Positions 42,601 through 51,599 are shown, counted from the first letter of the stretch. The stretch: 64,000 bases of DNA from Paenibacillus silagei (GCF_017874735.1 NZ_JAGGLV010000003.1:62001-126000); one strand, 5' to 3'. The notes: generated by a model not told the origin, from the letters alone. Program-made: numbers and translations.

Positions 42601-44174
42601 CGCTAAGTCAGAATGAGCTGGAGATCCGCACAAGAACAGCCCAGATTAAGGGGGCCAGAGAACAGCTGGCCGAGCTGGAAGCTGCTGTACAGCAGGTAGA
42701 TGCCGGATGGCCGTCTGCCCCTGAGCCGCAGGAGTCGCCGGATATGATTCAGTCCGCCAGAGTCCGACAGAAGAGCGACACGATGATTCTGGACGAGGAC
42801 TATCAACAGCTCCGTGATTCCTTCATCCGCTGCCAGACCGAGCTTGACAGCCTGCGCAAAGAGCTGGGCAAGTCCGAGAAGGCGATCAAGGAGAAGCATG
42901 AGCGGACGGTAGAGCTGTGGCATGAGCCGCTGGAACAGAAGGAAGAAGAGATCAGTCTGCGGGTCCGGGAGAATGAGCATCTGCTGAATACCAGTAAGCA
43001 GGCGCTGGCTTCTATGGATCAATGGCTGCTCGTTCTCGGCAATCAGAGCCGGATCATGGATACCCATGTTGAGCACCGTGTGCCGCTCCGGGATGTGCCT
43101 GAAGAATTGCAGCTGAAGGTGCGGGAGAGCTGCGAGACGCTGGTGGAGGATTGGCTGCAGCGCAGCAAGGAGAGCCGCAGCCAGCGGGCAGAGATCTCCC
43201 GCAAGGTGAAGGAAGAGAAGACGGAGCTAAGCGGCAAGGTGGCCAAGTCCGGCTGGAATGCGGAGCTTGAGACCAAGATTCAGGAACGCCTGAACAATGT
43301 TCACTGGGATGATTTCGCTATCGCCTTACAGGTGCTGGATTCGATGCTTCAGAGCTCACGTGATCAGATGGAGAGCATCCGCAGCGATAAAGAGGATATG
43401 GAGCTGTCCCGCAAGCTGTGGGTAGGCCGGGCAACCAAGCGTGTGGTGCAGATCGTTGATATTCTGAAGCGGATGGAACGCCGGATGATCATTCACAATG
43501 AGAACGGCCATGCCTTCCCGCTGGTTAAGCTGAATTACAGGAATATTAACGTTCCACGGACGACCGATGACATCGAACCGCTGGTCAGCGAGTACTTCAA
43601 CCGCTGCATCAGCAGCCTGCTGGAGCGGTTCCCGAAGATGGAGCAGGTTCCGGCTTCAGCTGTCAGAGAGCTGATTAACGATGGACGCATGGTGTACGCC
43701 GCACTGCAGAACCGCTTCCCGGTGTTGCAGGTGTATAAGCCGGTGACGGAGAATTACTTCCTGTATGCCGCTCCCGAGGACTATCATTATTCCGATTGGG
43801 AGGTCATCAACCGCGGCGCGCTGGATGAGGCGGTGGGCAGCGGCGGACAGCGTCAGTCTGTTCAATTGCTAGTGGCGATGATGATTATGACTCACAAGCG
43901 CGTTAACCGGGAAAACAAAGGCTGGACGGTCTTCCTGTACGATAACCCGTTCGGTGAGATGGTCTCGAATAACGTGCTCGATCCGGTCTTCGAGATCTCG
44001 AAGGCGCTGAAGTTCCAGTGGCTGATCGTCACGCCGCCGGAGCTGGTCAAGAATGATGTCAGCATCCGCTTCGGCGTGTACTGGCAGCTGTATTTTGGCG
44101 GAGATAAAGGGGATGCCCTGGAATCGACCCTGATCAAAGGCGGGCGCAAGCTGATCCCTGCTTCATTATTCTAG
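39651..44174 (+). CDS. jetC: Wadjet defence protein JetC (SMC/MukB-like ATPase)
   Basis: 1507 residues. The N-terminal head has a P-loop-like NGGGKGVLL (43-51). Long coiled-coil arms run from about 320 to 1000 and again to about 1330, with a hinge-like segment near 650-760. The C-terminal head has the signature SGGQRQS near 1397 and Walker B FLYDNPF, Asp1431. Two points depart from textbook SMCs: GGGKG instead of GxxGxGKS, and Asn after the Walker B Asp where Glu is usual. An Ala/Asp/Glu insert lies near 938-970. ATG 39651 starts MPRIERIRIAGLKYE. It extrudes DNA loops on plasmids for JetD to cut. Confidence 0.9.
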   Translation: MPRIERIRIAGLKYEKMLKKYEDMTLDLCNEEGPANTLITLMNGGGKGVLLQSIFQLLMPRAAWGKDNENQVEAFFHNHKKQLKPYTFHVAIEWRLDDKERTEYVTTGIAMTAQHSMDQLEIKVDYLLYALLKYEETAELTLSTLPLYDHELNTPASFEAIQQFVRERRGEINVYGSSSSDLKKYYAYLADHDIHIDEWRNMRRINGEEGGIKGYFQKNDAFTNHNLFERLIIPEIGSSLGGSMREDEGSLQRMFVDTATVAQRLPMLEQRERAFAEFTSLAAPLYEAVKLGTEADLSFRETERLGAQLYTVIHDELKQAEDKRRRTADELAGHYLEAKTLRFESDNLKYLRLKEEHDGKQEHFRVVSDNQTRAKQRLEESKQREKSLEVAHYLARRKLQLRQMEQWQKEIEAIEGSLAMKERQEVIQGAKQELRVQWEQVYRLWQAKSRFYSGQQQSHAAEEQILRKGREELLLELGRLDGKLQELTAMIRQYTEDLGVFASRHGQEAAHSPGAALQRALIAARGLTEQIEALNGQRKTAEDQKLLLHTQHTRLAEKLLGAEAQAEELSGRIEAQMNKESQLWSQLVVLLEMYEEHQLLGATALFEAKPLIQERFIRRLEDTEQQTKRLRRDYYQQLLDVELQQETYWLPNHDIVTVKDTLDALKISSMTGTMYLNDQPYLVREEELERHPLLPYGLIVTKREAAKLQPELLKELLLKAPVPIFVREEMAEGGTDAFLLLAHQGPQMVLQPDHFQEWKRGMASRLREQEEELQAEEAYLAKLRSGRQEYERLHQGEHTASLRSRQKSAETLLQQLHSQLNEMNAEQVRYEEVLAGISRDLSACEAEKSEQETRAAALREWSERSRKHEQNYTDKHKSVEQKNNLSKEIAVKDQQLARLKAEMDSLALQREKWIGDARYSVFPRLQNWFPDIEFPGEAAGAKVQGADAEADVKADEAAADEVLNEKVQDKLLQLLSTVESLQQSLSQNELEIRTRTAQIKGAREQLAELEAAVQQVDAGWPSAPEPQESPDMIQSARVRQKSDTMILDEDYQQLRDSFIRCQTELDSLRKELGKSEKAIKEKHERTVELWHEPLEQKEEEISLRVRENEHLLNTSKQALASMDQWLLVLGNQSRIMDTHVEHRVPLRDVPEELQLKVRESCETLVEDWLQRSKESRSQRAEISRKVKEEKTELSGKVAKSGWNAELETKIQERLNNVHWDDFAIALQVLDSMLQSSRDQMESIRSDKEDMELSRKLWVGRATKRVVQIVDILKRMERRMIIHNENGHAFPLVKLNYRNINVPRTTDDIEPLVSEYFNRCISSLLERFPKMEQVPASAVRELINDGRMVYAALQNRFPVLQVYKPVTENYFLYAAPEDYHYSDWEVINRGALDEAVGSGGQRQSVQLLVAMMIMTHKRVNRENKGWTVFLYDNPFGEMVSNNVLDPVFEISKALKFQWLIVTPPELVKNDVSIRFGVYWQLYFGGDKGDALESTLIKGGRKLIPASLF

Positions 44175-44213
44175 TTAATCTAACCAATCCAATAGACAGG
44201 TGGTAGTGTGATT

Positions 44214-45044
44214 ATGATGAACTTAAAATCGGCAACGAAATTAGCTAACGGTGTAGAAATGCCATGGTTCGGGCTGGGTGTCTTCAAGGTACAAGAGGGT
44301 CAGGAGGTTATTGATTCGGTCAAAACAGCCATCAAGGCCGGTTATAGAAGTATTGATACGGCATCCGTCTATGGAAATGAAGAAGGGGTCGGACAGGCTA
44401 TCCGTGAATCGGGAGTTGCGCGTGAGGAGCTGTTCATCACCACCAAGGTATGGAATACAGAGCAGGGCTATGATTCTACGCTGGCTGCATTTGACCAGAG
44501 CTTAAGCAAGCTGGGACTGGATTATGCCGATCTGTATCTGGTACACTGGCCGATCCGGGCCAAATACAAAGACACCTGGCGCGCACTTGAGAAGCTGTAT
44601 GCGGACGGTAAAGTCCGTGCCATCGGAGTATCCAACTTCCAGATCGATCATCTGGAGGATCTGCTGGCTGACGCCACCGTGAAGCCGATGGTCAACCAGG
44701 TGGAGCTGCATCCGCTGCTTAACCAGCAAGAGCTCCGCGAATATTGCAAGGCACAGGGCATTCAGATTGAAGCCTGGGCCCCGCTGGCCCAAGGGCATCT
44801 GCTGGACAATGAGGTGCTGGCTGATATTGCAGCCCGACACAACAAAACACTGCCGCAGGTCATCCTGCGCTGGGATCTGCAGAACGGAATCGTGACGATT
44901 CCGAAGTCGATCAAGGAGGAGCGGATTATTGCGAATGCCGATATTTTTGACTTCGAGCTGTCTGAAGAGGAGATCAGCCGGATCAACGGCCTGAACCGCG
45001 ATCAGCGCTTCGGCTCTCACCCGGACCGGTTCAACAACGAGTAA
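44214..45044 (+). CDS. Aldo/keto reductase (YvgN-like)
   Basis: 276 residues. Catalytic Asp/Tyr are in [15 protein letters not shown], the Lys in ELFITTKVW, the His in LYLVHWPI, and the cofactor loop is [10 protein letters not shown], a full tetrad. The best relatives are glyoxal/methylglyoxal reductases of the B. subtilis YvgN/YtbE group, which use NADPH. The start may be GTG 44208, ATG 44214 or 44217; AGGTGG at 44198 does not decide. It lies 40 bp after jetC but is probably not part of the defence system. Confidence 0.92.
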   Translation: MMNLKSATKLANGVEMPWFGLGVFKVQEGQEVIDSVKTAIKAGYRSIDTASVYGNEEGVGQAIRESGVAREELFITTKVWNTEQGYDSTLAAFDQSLSKLGLDYADLYLVHWPIRAKYKDTWRALEKLYADGKVRAIGVSNFQIDHLEDLLADATVKPMVNQVELHPLLNQQELREYCKAQGIQIEAWAPLAQGHLLDNEVLADIAARHNKTLPQVILRWDLQNGIVTIPKSIKEERIIANADIFDFELSEEEISRINGLNRDQRFGSHPDRFNNE

Positions 45045-45173
45045 AGGGCCCGGCGGTCTCTTTTGAATATTTGCTAGATTCGGACATACACATAAGAGAG
45101 ATGGAACTATAAGTCCATCCTGTGCGTAACCGATATAGTAATAGAAGAGATTTGAGAAGCCGGAGGGGTAACT

Positions 45174-46664
45174 ATGAATCGTAAAAGTATACAAGCAGCA
45201 CTTACCGCCATCCTGATGATTGTGCTTCTGCTGCCGCTGGCACCCGGGCGGGCGGAGGCTGCTGTTCCGAAACATTCAGAATCATTCTATGTGAATGACT
45301 TTGCAGGCGTAATTGATGAGAAGACCGAGAATTACATGGTCAACTATGGGGTGAAGCTCTATCAGGAGACCGGGGCGCAGGTAGTGCTGGTCACCGTGGA
45401 TTCGACGAACGGCGTCTCTATGGAGAAATATGCGACCTCGCTGTTCAATTCATGGGGAGTCGGCTCAGCGGACAAGAATAATGGACTGCTGCTGCTGCTC
45501 TCCATTAAGGACGATGATTACTGGGCGGTTCCCGGCAAGGGACTGGAGAATGAACTGAACAGTGGTGTAATCTCGAAGATTCTCTCGGCATCGCTGGAGC
45601 CGGACTTCGCAGCCAAGAAGTATAGCGCCGGTGCGAATAAAACCTATGGCGCCTTCATTCAGAAGCTCGGCGGAAGCTACTCGGAAACACTAGGCACCCG
45701 AAGCTATGTCTCGGACAATGCCGGAATCCTCCCGCAAGTCACCAAGGATTATCTGAACCAGTCCAGCAACCGTTACGCGGCTACCACCGGGAGCGGAATC
45801 TATGTGGTAACTGTTAAGAATACTGGCGGTAAGAGCCTGCAGGATTACACCTATGCGAAATTCGCCGGGGTTGCTGCCGGTCCCAGAGATGTGATGCTGG
45901 TGCTGGATATCGGCGGGGATAACTATCATGCGCTACAGGGCAAGTCGATCGACAGAGTGCTGACGAATGAGCGGATCAGCGGGATTCTGAATACGGTGCT
46001 GGAGCCTAAATTCGCGGCAAAAGATTACGCTGGCGGTGCAACGGGGACGGCGAATGCCTTCTACAGCTTCTTCCTGGCCCGGGCAGATGCTGCTTCGGGA
46101 CAAGCCGCAGGCAACTCCACATCTACAGCAGCCTCCACCGTCAGCAAAGCACCTGTGAAGGCGAAAGAACCTGTGGAGCTGGTGCCTGTCTCCAGATCGA
46201 AGGGGATGATGATTCTAGGGATTTTCCTGGTTCTTGTCGCGCTAATCAGTCTCGCGACTGCCGCGCGCAACCGTTATGTTGCCCGTTACGGGATACGGCT
46301 GAATCCGCATAACCCTCGCAATATCCGGCGATATGGCGTCTGGACCGGCCAGCCCGGCTATGGCTACAGCCAGAGAAGAAGATACCGGCGGCCGCACCAT
46401 CACTCCTCCTCGGGGAGCGGCTCATCCAGCTCCAGCAGCTTCTGGGGCAGTAACTCCGGGGGCGGCGGTTCTTCGAGCGGAGGGGGAGCGGGGCGGTATT
46501 CCTCGCGTGACGATGATGATGATGATGACCGGAATCGTGGCGGTGGCGGATACTCGGGCGGTGGCGGAGCCGGCCGGTATTCCTCCAACGATGACGACGA
46601 TGATAGCAATTCCGGCGGTGGCGGCAGTGCAAGCAGCGGCGGCGGTGTCGGGAGACATGGGTGA
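45174..46664 (+). CDS. Membrane protein with two TPM domains and a Gly/Ser/Asp-rich tail
   Basis: 496 residues. A signal peptide (about 1-30) is followed by a first TPM domain (about 35-165; FYVNDFAGVIDEKTENYM, GVGSADKNNGLLLLLS), a second, diverged TPM domain (about 175-300), one membrane helix (about 345-362), and a cytoplasmic tail of about 130 residues. The tail begins Arg/Tyr-rich and becomes Ser/Gly runs with two blocks GAGRYSS followed by poly-Asp. TPM proteins act in envelope stress or photosystem repair in other groups; the role here is unknown. The Asp run looks metal- or cation-binding. Confidence 0.88.
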   Translation: MNRKSIQAALTAILMIVLLLPLAPGRAEAAVPKHSESFYVNDFAGVIDEKTENYMVNYGVKLYQETGAQVVLVTVDSTNGVSMEKYATSLFNSWGVGSADKNNGLLLLLSIKDDDYWAVPGKGLENELNSGVISKILSASLEPDFAAKKYSAGANKTYGAFIQKLGGSYSETLGTRSYVSDNAGILPQVTKDYLNQSSNRYAATTGSGIYVVTVKNTGGKSLQDYTYAKFAGVAAGPRDVMLVLDIGGDNYHALQGKSIDRVLTNERISGILNTVLEPKFAAKDYAGGATGTANAFYSFFLARADAASGQAAGNSTSTAASTVSKAPVKAKEPVELVPVSRSKGMMILGIFLVLVALISLATAARNRYVARYGIRLNPHNPRNIRRYGVWTGQPGYGYSQRRRYRRPHHHSSSGSGSSSSSSFWGSNSGGGGSSSGGGAGRYSSRDDDDDDDRNRGGGGYSGGGGAGRYSSNDDDDDSNSGGGGSASSGGGVGRHG

Positions 46665-46746
46665 GCCTGGTACTCTGACCCGTTAAGGGTTAGGCATTGT
46701 TCGTCCACATTCTGAAGTGTAACACGCATAGAATGGACAAGAAGGG

Positions 46747-46780
46747 GAAGCCGTGCAGGGATGCGCGGCTTCTTTTCAAA
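46747..46780 (+). terminator. Terminator after TPM gene
   Basis: GAAGCCGTGC pairs with GCGCGGCTTC, followed by TTTT. Confidence 0.7.
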
Positions 46781-46819
46781 AGCTATTATGTGGTTAAGTA
46801 AGCAGCGTAACACGAGTTA

Positions 46820-47055
46820 AGAGGAATGCAGATTTTACACGTACTTACGGAGGGCATGCAGCAAATAGATGTATTCCGTGCAGCTAAATGACGGTGTAAA
46901 TCTGGATTTGTAAGCTTAAATGTATTATGTACAACTATAATTGGTCGAAAGCCCTCTTTTACCGAATAAGGGTGAATTTAAATGTACAAAGTGCAATTAA
47001 GTCAATCCCGGCGCAATAATGGACCGTTTTAATTGTACAAAGTACACTTAGGGGA
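46820..47055. repeat. AT-rich gap with short imperfect repeats
   Basis: AATGTACAAAGTGCAATTA (about 46981-46999) and AATTGTACAAAGTACACTTA (47031-47050) are imperfect direct repeats, and TTTACAC (about 46833) with GTGTAAA (46895) can pair. No gene is seen. It looks like decayed intergenic repeat material. Confidence 0.4.
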
Positions 47056-47091
47056 TAGGCACAGTGCAACTGGAAAGGAAGGATTGACTTT

Positions 47092-47601
47092 ATGAGTTCA
47101 ACTATAAGGGTCCGCCGGATGAAGTCCGAAGACATTACATGGATACATGAAGGGCTGGCCCCGCATGATGTCAGCAAACCGTTAACGTACATTGAACAGT
47201 GTTGGAAGGAAAACGAAGGGGAGAAGCGGCTTACGCTATTAGCCTTCCATGAGAATCTGTTTGCAGGCTGGGGACATATCGTGTATACCTCACACTATCC
47301 TTATTTTGCAGAGAATCACATCCCTGAGATCCAGAATCTTGATGTGATTCCTACCTTACGGAAATGCGGCATTGGCAGTGTGTTGATTGACGCTCTCGAA
47401 GCAGAAGCATTCGCCAGATTTGACACAATTGGCATTGGTTTCGGATTATATGACAGCTACGGTACGGCCCAAAGGCTGTACACCAAACGCGGCTACATTC
47501 CGGATGGCCGGGGACTCATGTATGACAACAAGCCTGTGGTTCCTGGAAGTCAGGTGCGGGTGGATGATGAGCTTACTCTATACTTGACAAAATCAAGGTA
47601 G
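47092..47601 (+). CDS. GNAT-family N-acetyltransferase
   Basis: 169 residues. The acetyl-CoA loop is in RKCGIGSVLIDALE, preceded by the strand EIQNLDVIPTL, and the chain ends YDSYGTAQRLYTKRGYIPDGRG, a usual GNAT closing. The substrate is unknown. ATG follows GGAAAGGAAGG by about 9 bp. It converges on the DUF4303-like gene with a shared terminator. Confidence 0.9.
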   Translation: MSSTIRVRRMKSEDITWIHEGLAPHDVSKPLTYIEQCWKENEGEKRLTLLAFHENLFAGWGHIVYTSHYPYFAENHIPEIQNLDVIPTLRKCGIGSVLIDALEAEAFARFDTIGIGFGLYDSYGTAQRLYTKRGYIPDGRGLMYDNKPVVPGSQVRVDDELTLYLTKSR

Positions 47602-47620
47602 AACACGAATTACCATTACT

Positions 47621-47672
47621 ATAGCGGCAGTCAGGGATATTAATGTCCGGGCTGCCGCTATTAGGTTTCTTT
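47621..47672. terminator. Terminator between convergent genes
   Basis: ATAGCGGCAG/CTGCCGCTAT form a perfect 10-bp stem with a loop of about 20 nt. A T-rich end follows on the plus strand. Confidence 0.8.
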
Positions 47673-48210
47673 AGATTTCAGCATCATAGCGTGCCATGAA
47701 TTCAGGAACTAATTCAGGATTTGTCATAAGCGCCACCGATTCATTCTCTAATTCCTCAGCCAGCTCATCGTCGGTCATGGATACAAAGAAGGTAATGTCC
47801 TCTTTGGTTTGATTATATTTTGTGAATAAATCGTCCTTGGTTTCATTAACAGCCTTGGCAATGATTTTGACCATTTCATCTTTATATTGGTATACATTAT
47901 CCTCTGCATATAAAAAACGGCTGATATGATTGAAATGCGAATGCTCACCATATTGAAATTCGGAAATTGCCCATTTGTAATAAAGCTCTGTTTCAGCATC
48001 ATCACATAAGCCTTCACTTGTCATATCGGCAATATGTCTGGCAAGTGATTGCTCTGTATTGACAGCAAGGAACAGAGTGACAAAGTCGCTATCGGTCCCG
48101 ACTGCGCAGACATATACCTTCTCATGTGCAACTTCGGCCAATATAGCTTCAAGGTCAGCCACCAAGCCCTCGCGAATCCGTTGTTCAATTTCAGTAAGAA
48201 AAGCGTTCAT
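47671..48210 (-). CDS. DUF4303-like protein of unknown function
   Basis: 179 residues, acidic. It carries YVCAVGTDSDFVTLFLAVNTE and ETELYYKWAISEFQYGEHSHF, which resemble the DUF4303 (SMI1/KNR4-neighbour) proteins often found as immunity-like singletons. There is no signal peptide. The start is ATG at 48210, since GGAGGG precedes it on the minus strand; the frame is open 37 codons further but without a ribosome site. The family call is from memory. Confidence 0.75.
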   Translation of the reverse strand: MNAFLTEIEQRIREGLVADLEAILAEVAHEKVYVCAVGTDSDFVTLFLAVNTEQSLARHIADMTSEGLCDDAETELYYKWAISEFQYGEHSHFNHISRFLYAEDNVYQYKDEMVKIIAKAVNETKDDLFTKYNQTKEDITFFVSMTDDELAEELENESVALMTNPELVPEFMARYDAEI

Positions 48211-48292
48211 TATAACCCTCCTTATATTACGATTAAGTATGACTTCACTTATAGAATAGTGGCGTTGCGTATAGGAATGCAAGCACCTGTCC

Positions 48293-49234
48293 TTATTTCC
48301 GGTTTTCGTCCGTAAGCGCATTCTCCCGGATCGTATTCAGCTCCTCTGCACGGAACAATCCGCTCCGATACAGATTAACGAACTCCTCCGACACACTCTG
48401 GTCAAAAATAATCATATCATCAGTGTTCACCGTGACTGTGACGCCATAATCATAGAGCTTGCGGATGGGATGTGACGCATAATTGGCCACCCGGGAAAGC
48501 AGAACATTGCTGGTAGGGCAGATGTTAAGCTGGATATGATGGTCGGCAAGCCACTTCATCGTCTCTGGTGATTGTGCGGCTGCGATGCCATGCTGAACCT
48601 GATCGAGCTCCAGTTCCTCCACAGCTTGTTTTACCAGATCAGATGTACCAAACTCCCCAACATGCGCTTTGAGAATTAGCCCTTGTTGCTTCGCCATGCG
48701 GAACACCTGCTTAAATCCGGGAACGGCAAACTCATCGCCAAAGATATCGAGGGATTTAAAGTAGTTATGTTCCAGATATTGTTCGAGCATCTCAATGGTT
48801 TCTTGAATCGGCGTATGGGTGAGAAAAGCAAGCTCCGGGACAAAATGAATCTCTGGTGCAAACCGCTGGTGAATGCCCTGGATGGTCTGAATCAGTGTTG
48901 TTACCGAGCCGTCAAACCACTCCTCTTCTCCCATCGTCACACTCATATGCAGCAATTGAACACCATCAGTCTTCGCTTGGACAAAAGCTGCTTCAATCCG
49001 CTTCTCATATCCGATTCGCCCAGGCAGTAAAGGCTTAATAAAGCGGGCATTCCACCGGTTCATCTCCCCAAGATCCTTAAATGTTGGACATTCCGGTATA
49101 GCCGTACCGCACCAGGCACTTATATACCGTTTGTTGCCTCCCCGGGTGCTATGGTTGTGCAGATCGCCTTTAGGTATTTGCCGGATGCTGTCCAGATTGT
49201 TCTGCTCCAAGGCTGTGATGAATTGCTGTTTCAT
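48293..49234 (-). CDS. Adenosine deaminase-like amidohydrolase
   Basis: 313 residues. Metal and catalytic motifs of the adenosine/AMP deaminase family are in order: PKGDLHNHS (two His), LKAHVGEFG (His, Glu), VQHGIAA (His), CPTSNVLL and VNTDDMIIF (Asp-Asp). It is shorter than classical Add and the first motif reads DLHNHS rather than ELHVHL. It may deaminate adenosine or a modified nucleoside such as N6-methyl-AMP. It is monocistronic. Confidence 0.9.
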   Translation of the reverse strand: MKQQFITALEQNNLDSIRQIPKGDLHNHSTRGGNKRYISAWCGTAIPECPTFKDLGEMNRWNARFIKPLLPGRIGYEKRIEAAFVQAKTDGVQLLHMSVTMGEEEWFDGSVTTLIQTIQGIHQRFAPEIHFVPELAFLTHTPIQETIEMLEQYLEHNYFKSLDIFGDEFAVPGFKQVFRMAKQQGLILKAHVGEFGTSDLVKQAVEELELDQVQHGIAAAQSPETMKWLADHHIQLNICPTSNVLLSRVANYASHPIRKLYDYGVTVTVNTDDMIIFDQSVSEEFVNLYRSGLFRAEELNTIRENALTDENRK

Positions 49235-49406
49235 GCCGCTGTCCTCCTATGTTTTAATTGGGCCGGCCTGCGCTTATATGAACTAGTTTACAGTTTCTGG
49301 ACAGAGTTAAACAAACTGAAACTTTTAAAACAGAGATTTCGTCTATCATGGAAGTTGTGAGTTTATAGACTTAACCACTATCAGTATGTTAGGGAGGATT
49401 TCAGAA

Positions 49407-50525
49407 GTGAGCTCTTTACCACAACGTTCTACTGTACGTAAGAAGAAGAAACCGGCGCTGAAGCGCAAAAAAAGAGGTTTCTTCCGCACACTCTTCAGAG
49501 TGTTCATGGTCTGTTTCATTCTGGTTATAGCAGCCGGAGGCTGGCTCTATTTTGCACCGTCGGCCCAGAATACGCGCTTCCTGATCGCAGATACGCTGAT
49601 TACGACTCAACACCGGCACTGGGCCAAATATATTATCGGCGAAGAGGAACTGAAGCACCGCGTCAGCGATTATACCAAGCGCTTCGAGGAGATGGGCGAC
49701 GAGGTAGATACCCATGAGATCAAGCCTGAGCCTGTAAAGGAAGCCGAACATACTCCGCTCGTCCAGATTGAAGAAGTCACGGGCAGCGGCTATAGCGGCT
49801 ATGTCATGATTGTGAACGATCCCAAGAAGGTGCGCCTGGGTGTGCCTAGCAAAATCGGCTCCGGGGAAAAGGTATCCAGCATGGTGGCGCGGACCGGGGC
49901 TATCGCCGGGGTGAACGGCGGCGGCTTCGCCGATCCGAACTGGAAGGGCAATGGCTTCAAGCCGATCGGGCTGGTGATCTCGCAAGGGAAGCTGTTCTAC
50001 AATGGACTGGGCGGCAAGAAATCCACACAGATTGTCGGTATCGATAAGGAAGGCAAAATGGTCGCCGGTAACTACACTCTGGATCAGCTCAGCAAGATGG
50101 GGGTGCAGGAGGCGGTTTCTTTTCAGCCACGGATTATTGTGAACGGTAAAGGTCAGATTAAGAATGCCGCCGAAGGCTGGGGCATCGCGCCAAGAACGGC
50201 TATGGGCCAACGGGCGGACGGTGCGCTCATCTTCGTAGTAATTGACGGGCGGCAGCCGGGCTACAGCATCGGGGCGAATCTATATGATGTGCAGCAGATT
50301 ATGCTGAAGCATGGGGCGGTCATTGCGGCCAATCTGGATGGGGGATCTTCGACGGTGCTGGTGAAGGACAATGAGATTGTCAACAAGCCCTCTTCGCAGT
50401 ATGGGGAGCGTTACTTGCCGACGGCATTCCTGGTATTCGATGACCCCGAGAACGCGAAGATCAAGAATATCTGGGAAGGGCTGGACCCGGCCAAGATCGA
50501 CGCAGGCAAGAAGCGCACCCAGTAA
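49407..50525 (+). CDS. Phosphodiester glycosidase family protein (NAGPA domain), membrane-anchored
   Basis: 372 residues. A basic N-terminus (RKKKKPALKRKKRGF) is followed by one membrane helix (about 28-50), then an extracytoplasmic NAGPA domain from about 150. GVNGGGFADPNWKGNG, AVSFQPRIIVNGK, GIAPRTAMGQ and AANLDGGSSTVLV are the conserved strings. The family cleaves GlcNAc or similar sugars linked by phosphodiesters, and in Gram-positives is associated with wall teichoic acid or exopolysaccharide. The start is GTG 49407 after AGGGAGG; ATG 49386 is before the ribosome site. Confidence 0.9.
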   Translation: MSSLPQRSTVRKKKKPALKRKKRGFFRTLFRVFMVCFILVIAAGGWLYFAPSAQNTRFLIADTLITTQHRHWAKYIIGEEELKHRVSDYTKRFEEMGDEVDTHEIKPEPVKEAEHTPLVQIEEVTGSGYSGYVMIVNDPKKVRLGVPSKIGSGEKVSSMVARTGAIAGVNGGGFADPNWKGNGFKPIGLVISQGKLFYNGLGGKKSTQIVGIDKEGKMVAGNYTLDQLSKMGVQEAVSFQPRIIVNGKGQIKNAAEGWGIAPRTAMGQRADGALIFVVIDGRQPGYSIGANLYDVQQIMLKHGAVIAANLDGGSSTVLVKDNEIVNKPSSQYGERYLPTAFLVFDDPENAKIKNIWEGLDPAKIDAGKKRTQ

Positions 50526-50651
50526 CATACGCTAGGTTCCCTGCTTCATAATCAATAGTAGATCAGACGCGGCAGGTGTGCTAGGATAACAAGTAAATTC
50601 TTATTTTGCTGAACCTGCCAGGTGAAGTCCATGATCGGAGGGGGAAAAGGT

Positions 50652-51584
50652 TTGACTTTGCAGCAGCTCCGCTACGCAATTGAGATTGCGAACAGCGGCT
50701 CTATGAATGAAGCGGCCAAACGGCTATTTGTGTCGCAGCCCAGCCTCTCGAATGCTATCAAGGAGCTGGAGAACGAGCTTGGCATCACGATTTTCGAACG
50801 GAATAACCGGGGGATCAGCATCTCGGCGGAAGGCATGGAATTCCTGGGCTATGCCCGGCAGATTATTGAGCAGACTGAATTCATGGAGAACCGCTATACC
50901 GGCAAGAAGCGCAGCCCGATCTATTTCTCGGTATCTACACAGCATTATGCGTTTGTTACGGATGCTTTTGTGAAGCTGATGAAGGAGAGCAAGGTGCAGG
51001 AATACAATTTCAGCCTGAGAGAGAAGCAGACCTATGAGATCATCGAGGATGTGCGTACCCTGCGCAGTGACATCGGGATTCTGTATATCAACGAGAGCAA
51101 CTACAAGATCATGAACAAGCTGTTCAGTGACGGGAACCTGAAGTTCACTCCGCTGTTCAATACGAATCCGCATGTATATGTGCGGGAAGGGCATGTTTTG
51201 GCTGCAAAAGAGAGAATTACGGCCGAGGACATTCATCCGTATCCTTACATTACTTTTGAGCAGGGGGATAACAATTCGCTGCATTTCTCGGAGGAGATGC
51301 TTAGCTTCACACAGATTGAGAAGAATATTAAGGTGACCGACCGGGCCACACTGACTCATTTGCTGCTCGGAAGCGATTCGTATACCGTGGGGACCGGGAT
51401 TATGGCCTCTGAGCTGGATGATGCGGGGCTGATCACGATTCCTTTTGACAGCAAGGAAGTGTTCTCTGTCGGCTGGATCGCCCACAAGGACCGCAAACCT
51501 AGTGAGATTATGTCTACATATATCGATATTCTGAATGATCTGGTGTCGGGTAATGTTTTCAAGCTTGAATCTTTCTTACTATAA
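50652..51584 (+). CDS. LysR-family transcriptional regulator
   Basis: 310 residues. The N-terminal helix-turn-helix (LQQLRYAIEIANSGSMNEAA; FVSQPSLSNAIKELENELG) and a substrate-binding domain of periplasmic-binding fold are complete. The start is TTG 50652 because GGAGGGGG lies 7 bp upstream. It is followed after 15 bp by the MetE-like gene in the same direction, so it probably regulates sulfur or methionine metabolism together with that gene. Confidence 0.9.
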   Translation: MTLQQLRYAIEIANSGSMNEAAKRLFVSQPSLSNAIKELENELGITIFERNNRGISISAEGMEFLGYARQIIEQTEFMENRYTGKKRSPIYFSVSTQHYAFVTDAFVKLMKESKVQEYNFSLREKQTYEIIEDVRTLRSDIGILYINESNYKIMNKLFSDGNLKFTPLFNTNPHVYVREGHVLAAKERITAEDIHPYPYITFEQGDNNSLHFSEEMLSFTQIEKNIKVTDRATLTHLLLGSDSYTVGTGIMASELDDAGLITIPFDSKEVFSVGWIAHKDRKPSEIMSTYIDILNDLVSGNVFKLESFLL

Positions 51585-51599
51585 GAGCAGGAGGGACGT

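Noticed and set aside
46246..46813. Long frames opposite the TPM gene, rich in Pro, His or Ala
   Set aside because: They are antisense shadows of the Gly/Ser/Asp-rich tail, whose low-complexity codons keep other frames open.
50526..50651. S-box (SAM) riboswitch for the LysR/MetE-like pair
   Set aside because: No SAM-riboswitch core or terminator lies before either gene; the gap is too short.
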